Part shown: positions 32,349 through 40,970 of the stretch, in pieces | How the letters are laid out: each line of letters starts with the position of its first letter | How positions within the stretch are numbered: position 1 is the first letter of the stretch | Position numbers and translations under genes: made by a program | Notes under the pieces: generated by a model | The model's database searches: none | What the model was told of the DNA's origin: nothing | What the model saw: the letters and a program-made list of their open reading frames with translations, nothing else | Source: an uncultured Collinsella sp. | GTDB taxonomy: Bacteria; Actinomycetota; Coriobacteriia; Coriobacteriales; Coriobacteriaceae | Length of the DNA: 64,000 bases | Assembly (NCBI GenBank): GCA_934654795.1 | Contig: CAKUGT010000001.1 | Span: forward strand, 62,001-126,000 | Direction of reading: 5' to 3'

Positions 32349-33482
32349 ATGAGCACTTCGATTCAACCGAACGCGCCGTTTCGCGCCGATATCGTCGGCA
32401 GCTTTCTTCGTCCGCAAGCTGTTAAGGATGCGCGTGCCGCCCATGCCGCGGGTACGCTCGACGACGCCGGCCTTAAGGCCGTCGAGGACGAGGCCATTCG
32501 CGACTTGGTGGCCAAGCAGAAGGCTGCCGGCCTGCAGGTGATCACGGACGGCGAATTCCGCCGCAGCTACTGGCACCTCGACTTTATGTGGGGTCTCAAC
32601 GGCATCGAGCGCCGCACCTCGCGCACCGGCTATATGTTCCACGACGAGGAGACCACGGCCGATACCGCTGTGGTGACCGGCCCCATCAGCGGCGAGAACC
32701 ATCCCTTCGTTGCACACTTTAAGTTTGTCAAGGCGCTCGAGGACGAGGGCCAGGTCGCGCGCCAGACCATTCCGGCGCCGATCCAGACGTTCTCCGAAGT
32801 CACACTCGACCGCTGTGATGGTCAGCAGGAGAGTCTGCACGCCGTCTACAAGACCGACGAAGAGCTCGTCGATGCCATTGCCGCAGCATACCGCACCGTG
32901 ATTGCTGACCTGTATGCCGCGGGCTGCCGCAACATCCAGTTTGATGACTGCACCTGGGGCATCTACTGCGATACCGATTTTGTTGCCAAAACCGGCATGA
33001 GCCCGGTCGACCTGCAAAAGGTAAGCGAGCTGGGCGTGGCGCTCAACAATGCCGCCATCGCGGGCAAGCCCGACGATCTGGTTATCAACACGCATGTATG
33101 CCGCGGCAACTACCACTCCACCTACGCTTTTGAGGGCGGCTACGACCCCATCGCGCCGTACCTGTTTGCGCATGAGGACGTTGACGCGTTCTATCTGGAG
33201 TTCGACACGCCCCGCGCCGGTGGTTTTGAGCCGCTCAAGTACGTCGCTCCCGGCAAGAAGGTCGTGCTGGGCTTGGTGACCACCAAGGCGGCAGAGCTCG
33301 AGGATGAGGAGGTTATCGTCGAGCGCATCCGCGAAGCCGCAAAGTACGTGCCGCTCGAGAACCTGTATCTGTCTCCGCAGTGTGGCTTTGCCAGCTGCGA
33401 GATTGGCAATAAGCTGACCGAGGACGAGCAGTGGGCAAAGATTGCACTGGTCAGGCGTATTGCCGAGCGCGTCTGGAAGTAA
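32349..33482 (+). CDS. MetE-like cobalamin-independent methionine synthase family protein (YxjG/YxjH type)
   Basis: The 377-residue protein has only the catalytic barrel of MetE: RADIVGSFLRP at the start, ITDGEFRRSYWHLDFMWGL, QFDDCTWGIYC, the metal-binding region INTHVCRGNYHSTYAFEGGY, and LYLSPQCGFAS near the C-terminus with the zinc-ligand cysteine. Short MetE-like proteins of the YxjG/YxjH type transfer methyl groups to homocysteine from a donor that is not always known. An AAAGGGAG ribosome binding site precedes ATG 32349. A LysR gene and LysR box precede it. Confidence 0.87.
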   Translation: MSTSIQPNAPFRADIVGSFLRPQAVKDARAAHAAGTLDDAGLKAVEDEAIRDLVAKQKAAGLQVITDGEFRRSYWHLDFMWGLNGIERRTSRTGYMFHDEETTADTAVVTGPISGENHPFVAHFKFVKALEDEGQVARQTIPAPIQTFSEVTLDRCDGQQESLHAVYKTDEELVDAIAAAYRTVIADLYAAGCRNIQFDDCTWGIYCDTDFVAKTGMSPVDLQKVSELGVALNNAAIAGKPDDLVINTHVCRGNYHSTYAFEGGYDPIAPYLFAHEDVDAFYLEFDTPRAGGFEPLKYVAPGKKVVLGLVTTKAAELEDEEVIVERIREAAKYVPLENLYLSPQCGFASCEIGNKLTEDEQWAKIALVRRIAERVWK

Positions 33483-33604
33483 CGCTACCGTTCGCAGGTG
33501 ACGGCGCGTGCGAGGCATTGCGTATCACGTACAATGGTTCGGATCGTATCGTTCGGGCAGGTTATCCGATATGCCTGATCGCCCTTCCATTCGAAAGGAC
33601 TTCC

Positions 33605-34939
33605 ATGTCCCAGTCTTCGACGCCCGCCGTCACCGATGCCATCTACGATGCATCGTCGCTCGGCCGCCCGCGCATGTTTGTGTTGGGTTTGCAACACATG
33701 TTTGCGATGTTCGGAGCCACGGTGCTCGTGCCCGTGCTCACCGGCCTTTCCGTTTCGGCGACGCTTCTGTTCGCCGGCATCGGCACGCTGCTGTTTCATT
33801 TTCTATCGCGCGGTAAGGTGCCCGCGTTCTTGGGCTCCTCGTTTGCCTTTATCGCGGGTTATGCCGCCATTGCGCCCAACGGCGAGGCCGAGCTTTTGCC
33901 CTACGCTTGCCTGGGCGTAGCTTGTGCAGGCCTGCTCTATCCGGTGCTTGCGGCCCTGTTCCGCGCCTTTGGCGCCAAGCGTGTCATGCGTTTCTTCCCG
34001 CCGGTGGTGACTGGCCCCATCGTCATTTCCATCGGCTTGATCCTGGCAAGCTCTGCCATTGCTAACTGCCAGACCAACTGGTTTGTTGCTGTTATTGCCG
34101 TTGCCGTGATCGTCATCTGCAACATTTGGGGCCGCGGCATGGTCAAGATCGTGCCGATTCTGCTGGGCGTTGTGGTGAGCTATGCCGTTGCGGCGGTGCT
34201 GGGCGAGGTTGATTTTTCGGGGATTGCCGCCGCGCCGTGGGTCGGTCTACCTGTCGTGTGGGACAACACCGTGTTCGCGCTCTTTGGACCGCAGTTCGAT
34301 AGCAGTCTTGCCACGACGGCCATTATCACCATCATGCCACTGGCCTTTGCGACCATGATTGAGCACATTGGAGATATTTCCGCCATTGGCTCTACCTGCG
34401 AGCGCAACTACATTGCCGACCCCGGCCTGCATCGCACGCTGCTCGGCGATGGTCTCGCCACGATTCTGGCTTCGCTCTTTGGTGCTCCGGCCAACACTAC
34501 GTATGGCGAGAACACCGGTGTGCTTGCCCTGACGCGTGTGTTCGACCCGCGCGTGATTCGCATTGCCGCGTGCTGCGCCATCGTGCTTTCGTTCTGTCCC
34601 AAGTTCGCCGCGGTCATCGCCGCCATGCCGGCATGCGTTATCGGTGGCGTGTCGCTCGTGCTCTACGGCATGATCAGCGCCGTGGGCGTTCGCAACCTCA
34701 TCGAGAACCAGGTCGATTTCCAGAACAACCGCAACGTGCTGGTGGCCGCTCTGGTGCTCGTGCTTTCACTTGGCATTGCTTACAGCACCGCCGGTGCCAT
34801 CGTGCTGGAGCTGGGCGGCGTGACGATTTCGCTTTCGGGCCTTGCCGTGGGTTCGCTGGTGGGCATTGTGCTCAACGCCATCCTGCCGGGTAACGACTTT
34901 GAGTTTGATGTCTCCGAGCTTGAGGAGGCTGCTGAATAG
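33605..34939 (+). CDS. uraA: Uracil/xanthine permease, UraA-type (NCS2 family)
   Basis: The 444-residue protein has the NCS2 fold with about 14 membrane segments. LGLQHMFAMFGATVLVP in the first helix is the typical start of UraA. MIEHIGDISAIG contains the conserved Glu of the substrate site, and GAPANTTYGENTGVLALTRV is the second signature with the second Glu. It imports uracil with H+ at the cytoplasmic membrane. The ATG at 33605 follows GAAAGGACTTCC. The frame is open upstream but the family N-terminus supports this start. A strong terminator follows. Uracil rather than xanthine is the better guess by similarity. Confidence 0.88.
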   Translation: MSQSSTPAVTDAIYDASSLGRPRMFVLGLQHMFAMFGATVLVPVLTGLSVSATLLFAGIGTLLFHFLSRGKVPAFLGSSFAFIAGYAAIAPNGEAELLPYACLGVACAGLLYPVLAALFRAFGAKRVMRFFPPVVTGPIVISIGLILASSAIANCQTNWFVAVIAVAVIVICNIWGRGMVKIVPILLGVVVSYAVAAVLGEVDFSGIAAAPWVGLPVVWDNTVFALFGPQFDSSLATTAIITIMPLAFATMIEHIGDISAIGSTCERNYIADPGLHRTLLGDGLATILASLFGAPANTTYGENTGVLALTRVFDPRVIRIAACCAIVLSFCPKFAAVIAAMPACVIGGVSLVLYGMISAVGVRNLIENQVDFQNNRNVLVAALVLVLSLGIAYSTAGAIVLELGGVTISLSGLAVGSLVGIVLNAILPGNDFEFDVSELEEAAE

Positions 34940-34956
34940 TAGCTGCGTTCAGCCAA

Positions 34957-35004
34957 ATTAAAAATGGCGTCCATGCGTATGTACGCGTGGACGCCATTTT
35001 TAAT
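34957..35004. terminator. Strong bidirectional terminator
   Basis: ATTAAAAATGGCGTCCA and TGGACGCCATTTTTAAT form a perfect 17-bp stem flanked by A and T tracts. It separates the convergent uracil permease and esterase genes, and the esterase stop codon is inside it. Confidence 0.92.
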
Positions 35005-35665
35005 GCGTCAGCATCCAGTGGATGCCGCGTGCCATGCGCAGGTCAGTTTGGGCAAAGTGATTGCCGGGGTTGAGCTCCAGCGTTGTTGAAATGTCACGCT
35101 CGATAAACAGCTCTTCCATCGCGCGCGTATCGTCGAGTACGTGCCGCATCATGCGGTTGGGCGTCTTGGTTTCCTTTTTACCGAGTGACAGGTAGACGGC
35201 ATCGGGCGCGTTCGGCATCGTATGCTCGTGCGCGTAGTCGATAAAACCGGGAAACCACAGCGATCCCGATGCGCTTGCGGAGCGGTCAAAGGCATCGGTC
35301 TGCCAGAGGGTCCAAAGCGAAAAGAGGCCCGCCAATGAGTAACCGGCAATGCCGCGCCAGGTGGGCGGGCAGGGAAGTGATGATTCGACCTCTGGGATTA
35401 TCTGATTCAGCAGTTCATCGAGAAACTCAGACGCCTGACCGCCGAAAGGCTCAGCATCGCGTACAGTTCCATCGCATGCCCAGGGGCTCAGCTCGCGATT
35501 CCAATCGAGCCCGCCAATGGTGACGAGGGTGAATGGCGGACAGTCGAGCTCTTGGCAACACTCATAAACCTCGCTGCCGTCGCCCACGACCACAGGAAGG
35601 TAGATGACAGGCGCGCTTTCCGTATGATTCGAATAAACGGTTATCTGCTTTTGATGCGCTTCCAT
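35000..35665 (-). CDS. Alpha/beta-hydrolase, esterase-D-like
   Basis: The 221-residue protein has the nucleophile elbow GIAGYSLAGLFSLWTLW (G-x-S-x-G) and a C-terminal catalytic histidine in LELNPGNHFAQTD. PDAVYLSLGKKETKTPN is the acid-loop region seen in Fes/IroE-like esterases. No signal peptide is visible, so it is cytoplasmic. Such enzymes cleave esters of small molecules or siderophores; the substrate is unknown. Length is short for the family because the N-terminal lid is minimal. Its stop codon is within the shared terminator. Confidence 0.8.
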   Translation of the reverse strand: MEAHQKQITVYSNHTESAPVIYLPVVVGDGSEVYECCQELDCPPFTLVTIGGLDWNRELSPWACDGTVRDAEPFGGQASEFLDELLNQIIPEVESSLPCPPTWRGIAGYSLAGLFSLWTLWQTDAFDRSASASGSLWFPGFIDYAHEHTMPNAPDAVYLSLGKKETKTPNRMMRHVLDDTRAMEELFIERDISTTLELNPGNHFAQTDLRMARGIHWMLTH

Positions 35666-35776
35666 GACGGGCTTCTCTCAGTGTTGTGATATCGGCAGCC
35701 TCAATTGTCGCACGCCAGCGTATGCCGGTTGGACAGCATCAAGAACATTCGCGTGCGCCGCGCGGGCGCAAATGAA

Positions 35777-35813
35777 AAACGCCACCGCCGGAGGGGAGCT
35801 TGGCGGTGGCGTT
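35777..35813 (-). terminator. Terminator downstream of surface protein gene
   Basis: AACGCCACCGCC and GGCGGTGGCGTT form a perfect 12-bp stem. On the minus strand it follows the stop codon of the surface protein gene by about 65 bases and leads into a T-rich GCGTTTTTCATTTG. Confidence 0.8.
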
Positions 35814-35877
35814 GCTAAACGGTGTGCAGGCTAGCACTTCTGTGGGTGCCGTCCCGTGCGTTAAAGGTCAAAGCTGT

Positions 35878-37662
35878 CTATGAGCGCTTGCGGCTCACCA
35901 TGGTGCCTGCCGCGATAGCGGCTGTTCCCGCAAGGACGGTTGCCACGATGGCCGCACCCGAGGTGTCGCCGGTTGCCGCGAGCACGCCGGTAGTCTTGGC
36001 TTTCGTGGTTGAAGCCGCAACGGCCTTGGTCGGCTTTGAGCTCTCAGGCTTGGGGTTCTGCTTGGACTCCGCGGGCTTGCTTTCTGCGGGCTTGGTCTCG
36101 TCGGGCTTGGGGTCTTCCGGCTTGGCTACCTCGGGAGGTGCGGTGGTCGTGCTTTTGGCGACTGCTTTGATATAGAGGGAGTCGACCGTGGCGTCGCCCG
36201 TGCCGATGGCTTGGCCTGCCTCGTAGATGCCGTCACGGAGCTTGCGATAGTCAATGACCTTGCCGCCTTCGGGCGTCTGGATGGCGGCGTTCTCAATCTT
36301 GATGGTGCCGATTGTCTTGCCGTCAGCGCTCATGGCACGGGCAAAGATTGCCGCTGTATCTCCTTCGGCCGTTACCTTGCTGCGGATGATCGAGATGACT
36401 GCGGGTGTGACGCCCTCGCTGGTCTGGGCGATGATGCCGATGTTCTCGCCTTGGGGTTCGCGCCTCGTCTCGCTATCTTGGTTTTCGCTGTAGGGGATGG
36501 GGCCGTCGCCGTTCTCGACATAGCGGGCTATGGCCTTGACAACGGAGTCGCTGATGTAGATGTGGCCGCCCTTCTCGTTGGGTCGATCGTTTCTGGTGGA
36601 GAATGCAGCCGAAACCTCGCCTTCCGCAAACGCGTCCACGGTGGAGCCGTTCTTGACGACGATATCGTCTTGGTAGGTGAAGAGGGCGTTGGCGCCACCG
36701 TATCTGCCTTTACTTGCACGGACCGTCACGTTTGCATGATCGAGGGTGATGCCCTTGTGGGCATAGACGCCATATTCAACACCGTTTACGTTGAGGGAGG
36801 CGTTTGTGGCTGCGAGGCTGCCCTTGGCCTCGACGGCAGCGTCTTTCTCGGAGCTTGCCTTGACCTGGCTGCCGTCCGAGATGTTGATATTGCCGCCGCT
36901 CCAAAGGGCCTCACCATCGGCTGAGCTTGCCTCGACCGTCCCGCCACCCTTGATGGTGAGGTTCTTGTCGGTTCCAATACCCTTGTCCTTGGTAGCCCTG
37001 GCGGTGACGGCTCCGCTGTCGTCAATCGTGATATTGCCGTTTGCCCTGATGCCATCCGATGCACCCGTGGCGTTGACGTTGCCCGAACCTTTGATAGCGA
37101 GATCACCCCCGGCATTGATGGCATCAAACCCAGTGCTCGTGGCGTTGACGGATCCGGCTCCGTCGATGTTGATATTACCCGTGGAGAGGATAGCATCCTC
37201 AGTAGATGTCACACTGAGCGTGCCGCCCTCGTCGCCTTGGATATTGAGCTCGGCATTCTCGTTAGTGCCATGAGAAACGTTGATGCTTTCGATCCATTCG
37301 GCAGTGACGATGTTGGTTCCCGAGTAATTCACGTTGAGCTTGCCTGCGGCCTGGATCTCGCCGCCGTTATAGTTGTTGAGCTTCAAGTCGTCGGCGCCGT
37401 CCCACGACCAGGTACCGGCCTCGTCGCTCGCCGCGGTGTTGTACTTGTTGCCGCCGACCTTGACCCATTCCGCTGCGAGCGAGACGCTCGGCATGAGCAG
37501 CGAGCTCACCGTGAGCGCGCACACGGCGCCTACGACGATGCGGCGCGTCACGCGGCGCCAGCTGCCGTGCGCGAGTCCTATGCGACGGCGAACGTCGGGT
37601 TCGGCAACATGGGTTCCGGCAGTAGTGTCATTGCGTTTGGGGGTCGTGAACAAGGCTGCCAT
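35878..37662 (-). CDS. Cell-wall-anchored repetitive surface protein with LAATG sorting signal
   Basis: The 594-residue protein has a long basic leader, then a signal peptide core (RRIVVGAVCALTVSSLLMPS, ending SLAA-EW). The body is a run of short strand repeats (GNINIDGAGSVNAT, GDLAIKGSGNVNAT, GNITIDDSGAVTAR), the pattern of a right-handed beta-helix. A proline/lysine/serine spacer (EVAKPEDPKPDETKPAESKP) spans the wall. A variant sortase signal, VLAATGD, a hydrophobic tail and RKRS end the chain. It is likely an adhesin or glycan-binding protein. The ATG at 37662 follows GGGAG. Confidence 0.82.
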   Translation of the reverse strand: MAALFTTPKRNDTTAGTHVAEPDVRRRIGLAHGSWRRVTRRIVVGAVCALTVSSLLMPSVSLAAEWVKVGGNKYNTAASDEAGTWSWDGADDLKLNNYNGGEIQAAGKLNVNYSGTNIVTAEWIESINVSHGTNENAELNIQGDEGGTLSVTSTEDAILSTGNINIDGAGSVNATSTGFDAINAGGDLAIKGSGNVNATGASDGIRANGNITIDDSGAVTARATKDKGIGTDKNLTIKGGGTVEASSADGEALWSGGNINISDGSQVKASSEKDAAVEAKGSLAATNASLNVNGVEYGVYAHKGITLDHANVTVRASKGRYGGANALFTYQDDIVVKNGSTVDAFAEGEVSAAFSTRNDRPNEKGGHIYISDSVVKAIARYVENGDGPIPYSENQDSETRREPQGENIGIIAQTSEGVTPAVISIIRSKVTAEGDTAAIFARAMSADGKTIGTIKIENAAIQTPEGGKVIDYRKLRDGIYEAGQAIGTGDATVDSLYIKAVAKSTTTAPPEVAKPEDPKPDETKPAESKPAESKQNPKPESSKPTKAVAASTTKAKTTGVLAATGDTSGAAIVATVLAGTAAIAAGTMVSRKRS

Positions 37663-37808
37663 GGTTGCTCCCGTTCTCATAGGGCCTATACGGCTAGGTT
37701 CAGCGTATCTGCTGGATGTTGCCGGCGGTAGTGCCGTTTGGAGGGCAAAATGGCCAAAATTTGGGAAGCAATATATCGCGCGCCCGTGCTCTGCCCGTCT
37801 TTAAAAAA

Positions 37809-37843
37809 AAAGCGCGGAGCCGCTCGTTGCGACTTCGCGCTTT
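37809..37843 (-). terminator. Terminator of the purine permease gene
   Basis: On the minus strand AAAGCGCG pairs with CGCGCTTT and runs into nine T residues. It lies 27 bases downstream of the stop at 37870. Confidence 0.9.
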
Positions 37844-37869
37844 GGTGTTCTGCTTTGGTAGCTTTGCCG

Positions 37870-39180
37870 TTACGCTACAAAGAAGTAGACGAGGAAGGCA
37901 AGGGCTGCAATCCACATGAGCGGCTTGATCTTCGAGGCCTCGCCCTTAAAGAGCGCGACGATCACGTAGGCGATAAAGCCCAGGCCGATGCCGGCAGAGA
38001 TGGAGTAGGTGAAGGGCACGCCGGCGACGATCATGAACGCCGGGAAGCCCTGCGAGACATCGGACCAGTCGATCTCGGAGGCCTCGCTCATCATGAGGTA
38101 GCCGACGTAGACCAGGGCACCGCAGGTGGCGGCGCTGGAAACGATGGAGACGACGGGGGAGAAGAAGGCGGCGAGGATGAACAGCACGCCGGTGGTGACG
38201 GAGGTGAGGCCCGTGCGGCCACCGTCGGCGGCGCCGGAAGTGGACTCGACGAAGGTGGTGATGGAGGAGACGCCCATGAAACCGCCCACAGCAGCGGCGG
38301 CGGAGTCGACGATCAGGATCTCCTTGATATTCTCGACGTTGCCGTCGTCGGTGAGGAACTCGCCCTGCTTGGCCACGGCCATCGCGGTGCCCATGGTGTC
38401 GAAGAAGTCACTCATGAGCAGCGAGAACGAGATGACGAGGAGCGCGGGGTCGGTAAGGACCTTGACGATGGCGGGCACGCCGCCGGCGTCGGCGATGGGG
38501 CCACCGATGCTCGAGAAGTCGAGCGGGGCGATGATACCGGTCGGAGCCTGGGTCACACCTAGGGGGATACCGGCGATGACGGCGACGACGATGCCGATGA
38601 GCAGCGAGCCGGGGACGTTGCGGCAGGCGAGGGCGACTGTCACCAGGATGGAGATGATGCCGACGATGAATGTGGGGGAGGTGATGTCGCCCAGACCGAC
38701 GAGTGTACCGGCGCCGGCGGTGATAATGCCGGCATCGCACAGGCCAATCATGGCGATGAACAGGCCCAGACCCACCGAGATGGCGTGACGCAGGACAACC
38801 GGGATGGCGTCCATGATGGCCTCGCGCAGGCCACAAAGCACGAGCAGCAAGATGACGACGCCCTCAAGGAAGATGACGCTCATGGCCACGTGCCAGTCAC
38901 CGCCGCAGACGGTGGTGGTGATTCCAGCGATCATCGCGTTGACGCCTAAGCCCGACGCGCAGGCGAGCGGGCGGTTAGCGAAGATGCCCATGCAGATGGT
39001 CATGATGCCAGCGCCCAGGCAGGTGGCGCAAGCGAGCGCTCCCGCATCGATGCCGGCGCCCGAGAGCACCGCGGGGTTGACGGCGATGATGTAGGCCATC
39101 GCCAGGAACGTTGTCAGTCCAGCGCGGAGTTCGGTCCCGATTGTGGACTTGCGCTCGCTGACGTGAAATAGTTCGTCCAT
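37870..39180 (-). CDS. NCS2/AzgA-type purine (hypoxanthine/guanine/adenine) permease
   Basis: The 436-residue protein has about 13 membrane helices. GTELRAGLTTFLAMAYIIAVNP at the N-terminus, LGVNAMIAGITTTVC, LLMSDFFDTMGTAMAVA and VSSITTFVESTSGAADGGRT are the signature blocks of AzgA/PbuG/PbuO proteins. It imports purine bases by H+ symport. I use the ATG at 39180, which has GGAAAGGG upstream, instead of an ATG 45 bases earlier. It reads convergently toward the surface protein terminator. Adenine versus guanine specificity cannot be read. Confidence 0.9.
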   Translation of the reverse strand: MDELFHVSERKSTIGTELRAGLTTFLAMAYIIAVNPAVLSGAGIDAGALACATCLGAGIMTICMGIFANRPLACASGLGVNAMIAGITTTVCGGDWHVAMSVIFLEGVVILLLVLCGLREAIMDAIPVVLRHAISVGLGLFIAMIGLCDAGIITAGAGTLVGLGDITSPTFIVGIISILVTVALACRNVPGSLLIGIVVAVIAGIPLGVTQAPTGIIAPLDFSSIGGPIADAGGVPAIVKVLTDPALLVISFSLLMSDFFDTMGTAMAVAKQGEFLTDDGNVENIKEILIVDSAAAAVGGFMGVSSITTFVESTSGAADGGRTGLTSVTTGVLFILAAFFSPVVSIVSSAATCGALVYVGYLMMSEASEIDWSDVSQGFPAFMIVAGVPFTYSISAGIGLGFIAYVIVALFKGEASKIKPLMWIAALAFLVYFFVA

Positions 39181-39373
39181 GCATACCCTTTCCTTGTTCG
39201 GCCCCGAGTTTAGGCCGATTGACACGAACTCACCTACTATAGCCCCTTTACGACGCTGTTGTTCCTCGCATGTTGATGTTCGGCGCTTTGTAGCAGACAG
39301 GCGGTATTTTTCGCATGAAAATGTGTGGGTACCGTATACTTAAGCAGTTACAACGACCCCTATGGAGGAACGT

Positions 39374-39793
39374 ATGATTAAAGAGCTCTGCCGCGACGAG
39401 GCTATCCTGTCCCAGCGTTGCGAGGTTGCGACTGTCGAGGACGAGTCGGTCGCTCAGGACCTGATCGATACCATCAAGTCGCTCGACGATGCCGGCTGCC
39501 TTGCTGCCAACCAGATCGGCGTCACCAAGAAGGTCTGCGTCTACCTGGACGATGCCGGCGAGCCCCATGTGCTCTACAACCCCCGTCTGGTGTTTGGCCT
39601 GGGCGCCAGCAAGATGGAGGAGAGCTGCCTGACGCACGAGGAGATCACCAAGTCCACGCGCTACATCAAGTGCAAGGTTGCCTTTGACGTGATCGTCGAC
39701 GGCAAGATGAAGGAGTGCCGCCGCGACTACGCGGGCTTTGAGGCACAAATGATCCAGCATATGATCGATCACTGTCAAGGTAAACTTGTCTAG
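39374..39793 (+). CDS. Peptide deformylase paralogue with HMIDH in place of HExxH
   Basis: The 139-residue protein follows peptide deformylase motif order: GCLAANQIGV for motif 1 (G-x-G-x-A-A-x-Q), EESCLTHEE for motif 2 with metal ligand Cys85, and IQHMIDHCQG for motif 3. In motif 3 the catalytic glutamate of HExxH is Met130, though His129 and His133 are kept. Deformylases need that Glu to activate water, so this copy is probably weak or inactive. A canonical copy lies at 53388-53798. The start follows GGAGGAACGT. A regulatory or decoy role is possible. Confidence 0.8.
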   Translation: MIKELCRDEAILSQRCEVATVEDESVAQDLIDTIKSLDDAGCLAANQIGVTKKVCVYLDDAGEPHVLYNPRLVFGLGASKMEESCLTHEEITKSTRYIKCKVAFDVIVDGKMKECRRDYAGFEAQMIQHMIDHCQGKLV

Positions 39794-39829
39794 GGTGGTT
39801 TAATTGGGGACCGAATTTGCGGTCTTTGT

Positions 39830-39868
39830 CCCGGGCGTGACATTGTTGTCATGTCCGGGCTTTTGTGT
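39830..39868 (+). terminator. Terminator after deformylase paralogue
   Basis: CCCGG with TGACA pairs with TGTCA and CCGGG, followed by CTTTTGTGTTT. It lies 37 bases after the stop codon. Confidence 0.75.
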
Positions 39869-39927
39869 TTAGCGCCTTTTTGTTTGGTGACAATAACCTT
39901 AGCAAGAACGTAAAGCTGGGAGGCGCT

Positions 39928-40893
39928 ATGTGCACGAGCATTCGATTTACCGATAATTCTGGCCACATGTATCTGGGCCGCAACCTCGACTGGAGCTTTG
40001 ACTACGGCCAACAGGTTCGCGTGATGCCGCGCGGATTTCACATTCCGTATTCGTTTATCGACGACGCGACAGCGGCACACGCGGTGATCGGTATGTGCAT
40101 CGATTACAAGAACTACCCTATGTTCTTCGACTGTGGCAACGATGCGGGCCTCGCCGTGGCGGGTCTCAATTTCCCGGGTTATGCCGAGTATGCCGAGGAC
40201 CCTGTCGACGGCAAGACCAATATCGCGGCCTATGAGTTTCCCCTGTGGGTGGCAGCGACGTTCTCGACGGTCGACGAGGTCGAGGCTGCGCTGCGCGATA
40301 CGGTGATTGTCGCCAAATCTGCGGGAGAGGGGCTGGGCGTGTCGCTGCTCCATTGGATTATCGGCGACAACCAGCGTAGCATCGTGGTCGAGATGATGGC
40401 TGACGGCCTGCATGTATACGACGATCCGGTCGACACCCTTGCCAACCAGCCGACCTTCCCGTGGCACATGGAAAACCTGCGCACCTATATCACTGCCACA
40501 AGCGATTTTCCGCAGACGGCGACATGGCGTGGCGCCGAGCTCAAGCCCTATGGCGCGGGTGCCGGCATGCGCGGTATTCCGGGCGATTGCTATTCGCCGA
40601 GCCGTTTTGTAAAGGCGGCGTACCTCAATGCCAATTACCCGCAAAAGGAGAGCGAGACCGAAAACGTCGTCCGCATGTTCCGTTCACTCGAGGGAGTGGT
40701 CATGATCGAGGGTGCGTCCAAGATGGGTGACGGCGAGTTCGAGAAGACCATCTACACCGGCTGCTTTAGCGCACGTACCGGCAATTACTATTACTCAACG
40801 TACGAGGACCCGTCGATTCGCTACGTGAGCCTAATGGATGCCGAGGGCGCGAGCTCCGATAGGCTTGTGGTTCCCGAGCCGCGTCGGTCGTAG
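39928..40893 (+). CDS. Choloylglycine hydrolase family protein (bile salt hydrolase-like)
   Basis: The 321-residue protein starts Met-Cys-Thr-Ser, so removal of Met leaves the N-terminal nucleophile cysteine. GRNLDWSFDYGQQV, GLAVAGLNFPGYAEY, FPWHMENLRTYI and GIPGDCYSPSRFVKAAYL are the family blocks including the conserved Arg, Asp and Asn positions. The enzyme hydrolyses the amide in glycine- or taurine-conjugated bile acids, or penicillin V in related members. The context gives no partner gene. The ATG at 39928 follows TGGGAGGCGCT. BSH versus penicillin acylase needs biochemical test; a BSH-like role fits a gut organism. Confidence 0.87.
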   Translation: MCTSIRFTDNSGHMYLGRNLDWSFDYGQQVRVMPRGFHIPYSFIDDATAAHAVIGMCIDYKNYPMFFDCGNDAGLAVAGLNFPGYAEYAEDPVDGKTNIAAYEFPLWVAATFSTVDEVEAALRDTVIVAKSAGEGLGVSLLHWIIGDNQRSIVVEMMADGLHVYDDPVDTLANQPTFPWHMENLRTYITATSDFPQTATWRGAELKPYGAGAGMRGIPGDCYSPSRFVKAAYLNANYPQKESETENVVRMFRSLEGVVMIEGASKMGDGEFEKTIYTGCFSARTGNYYYSTYEDPSIRYVSLMDAEGASSDRLVVPEPRRS

Positions 40894-40918
40894 CCGTTAG
40901 CTTTACTGCAGTACAAAG

Positions 40919-40950
40919 CGGCCGCATCTCTCGCGAGGTGCAGGGCCGCT
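40919..40950. terminator. Hairpin between convergent genes
   Basis: GCGGCC-GCA and TGC-AG-GGCCGC form an imperfect GC-rich stem between the hydrolase and kup ends. No clear T-tract is seen. Confidence 0.45.
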
Positions 40951-40970
40951 GTCGTCGATTCGCGGCGTCG

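Noticed and set aside
39928-40893. Longer start of the hydrolase at 39865
   Set aside because: The enzyme needs Cys as the residue after Met. The ATG at 39928 has a good ribosome binding site; the longer start would bury the nucleophile.
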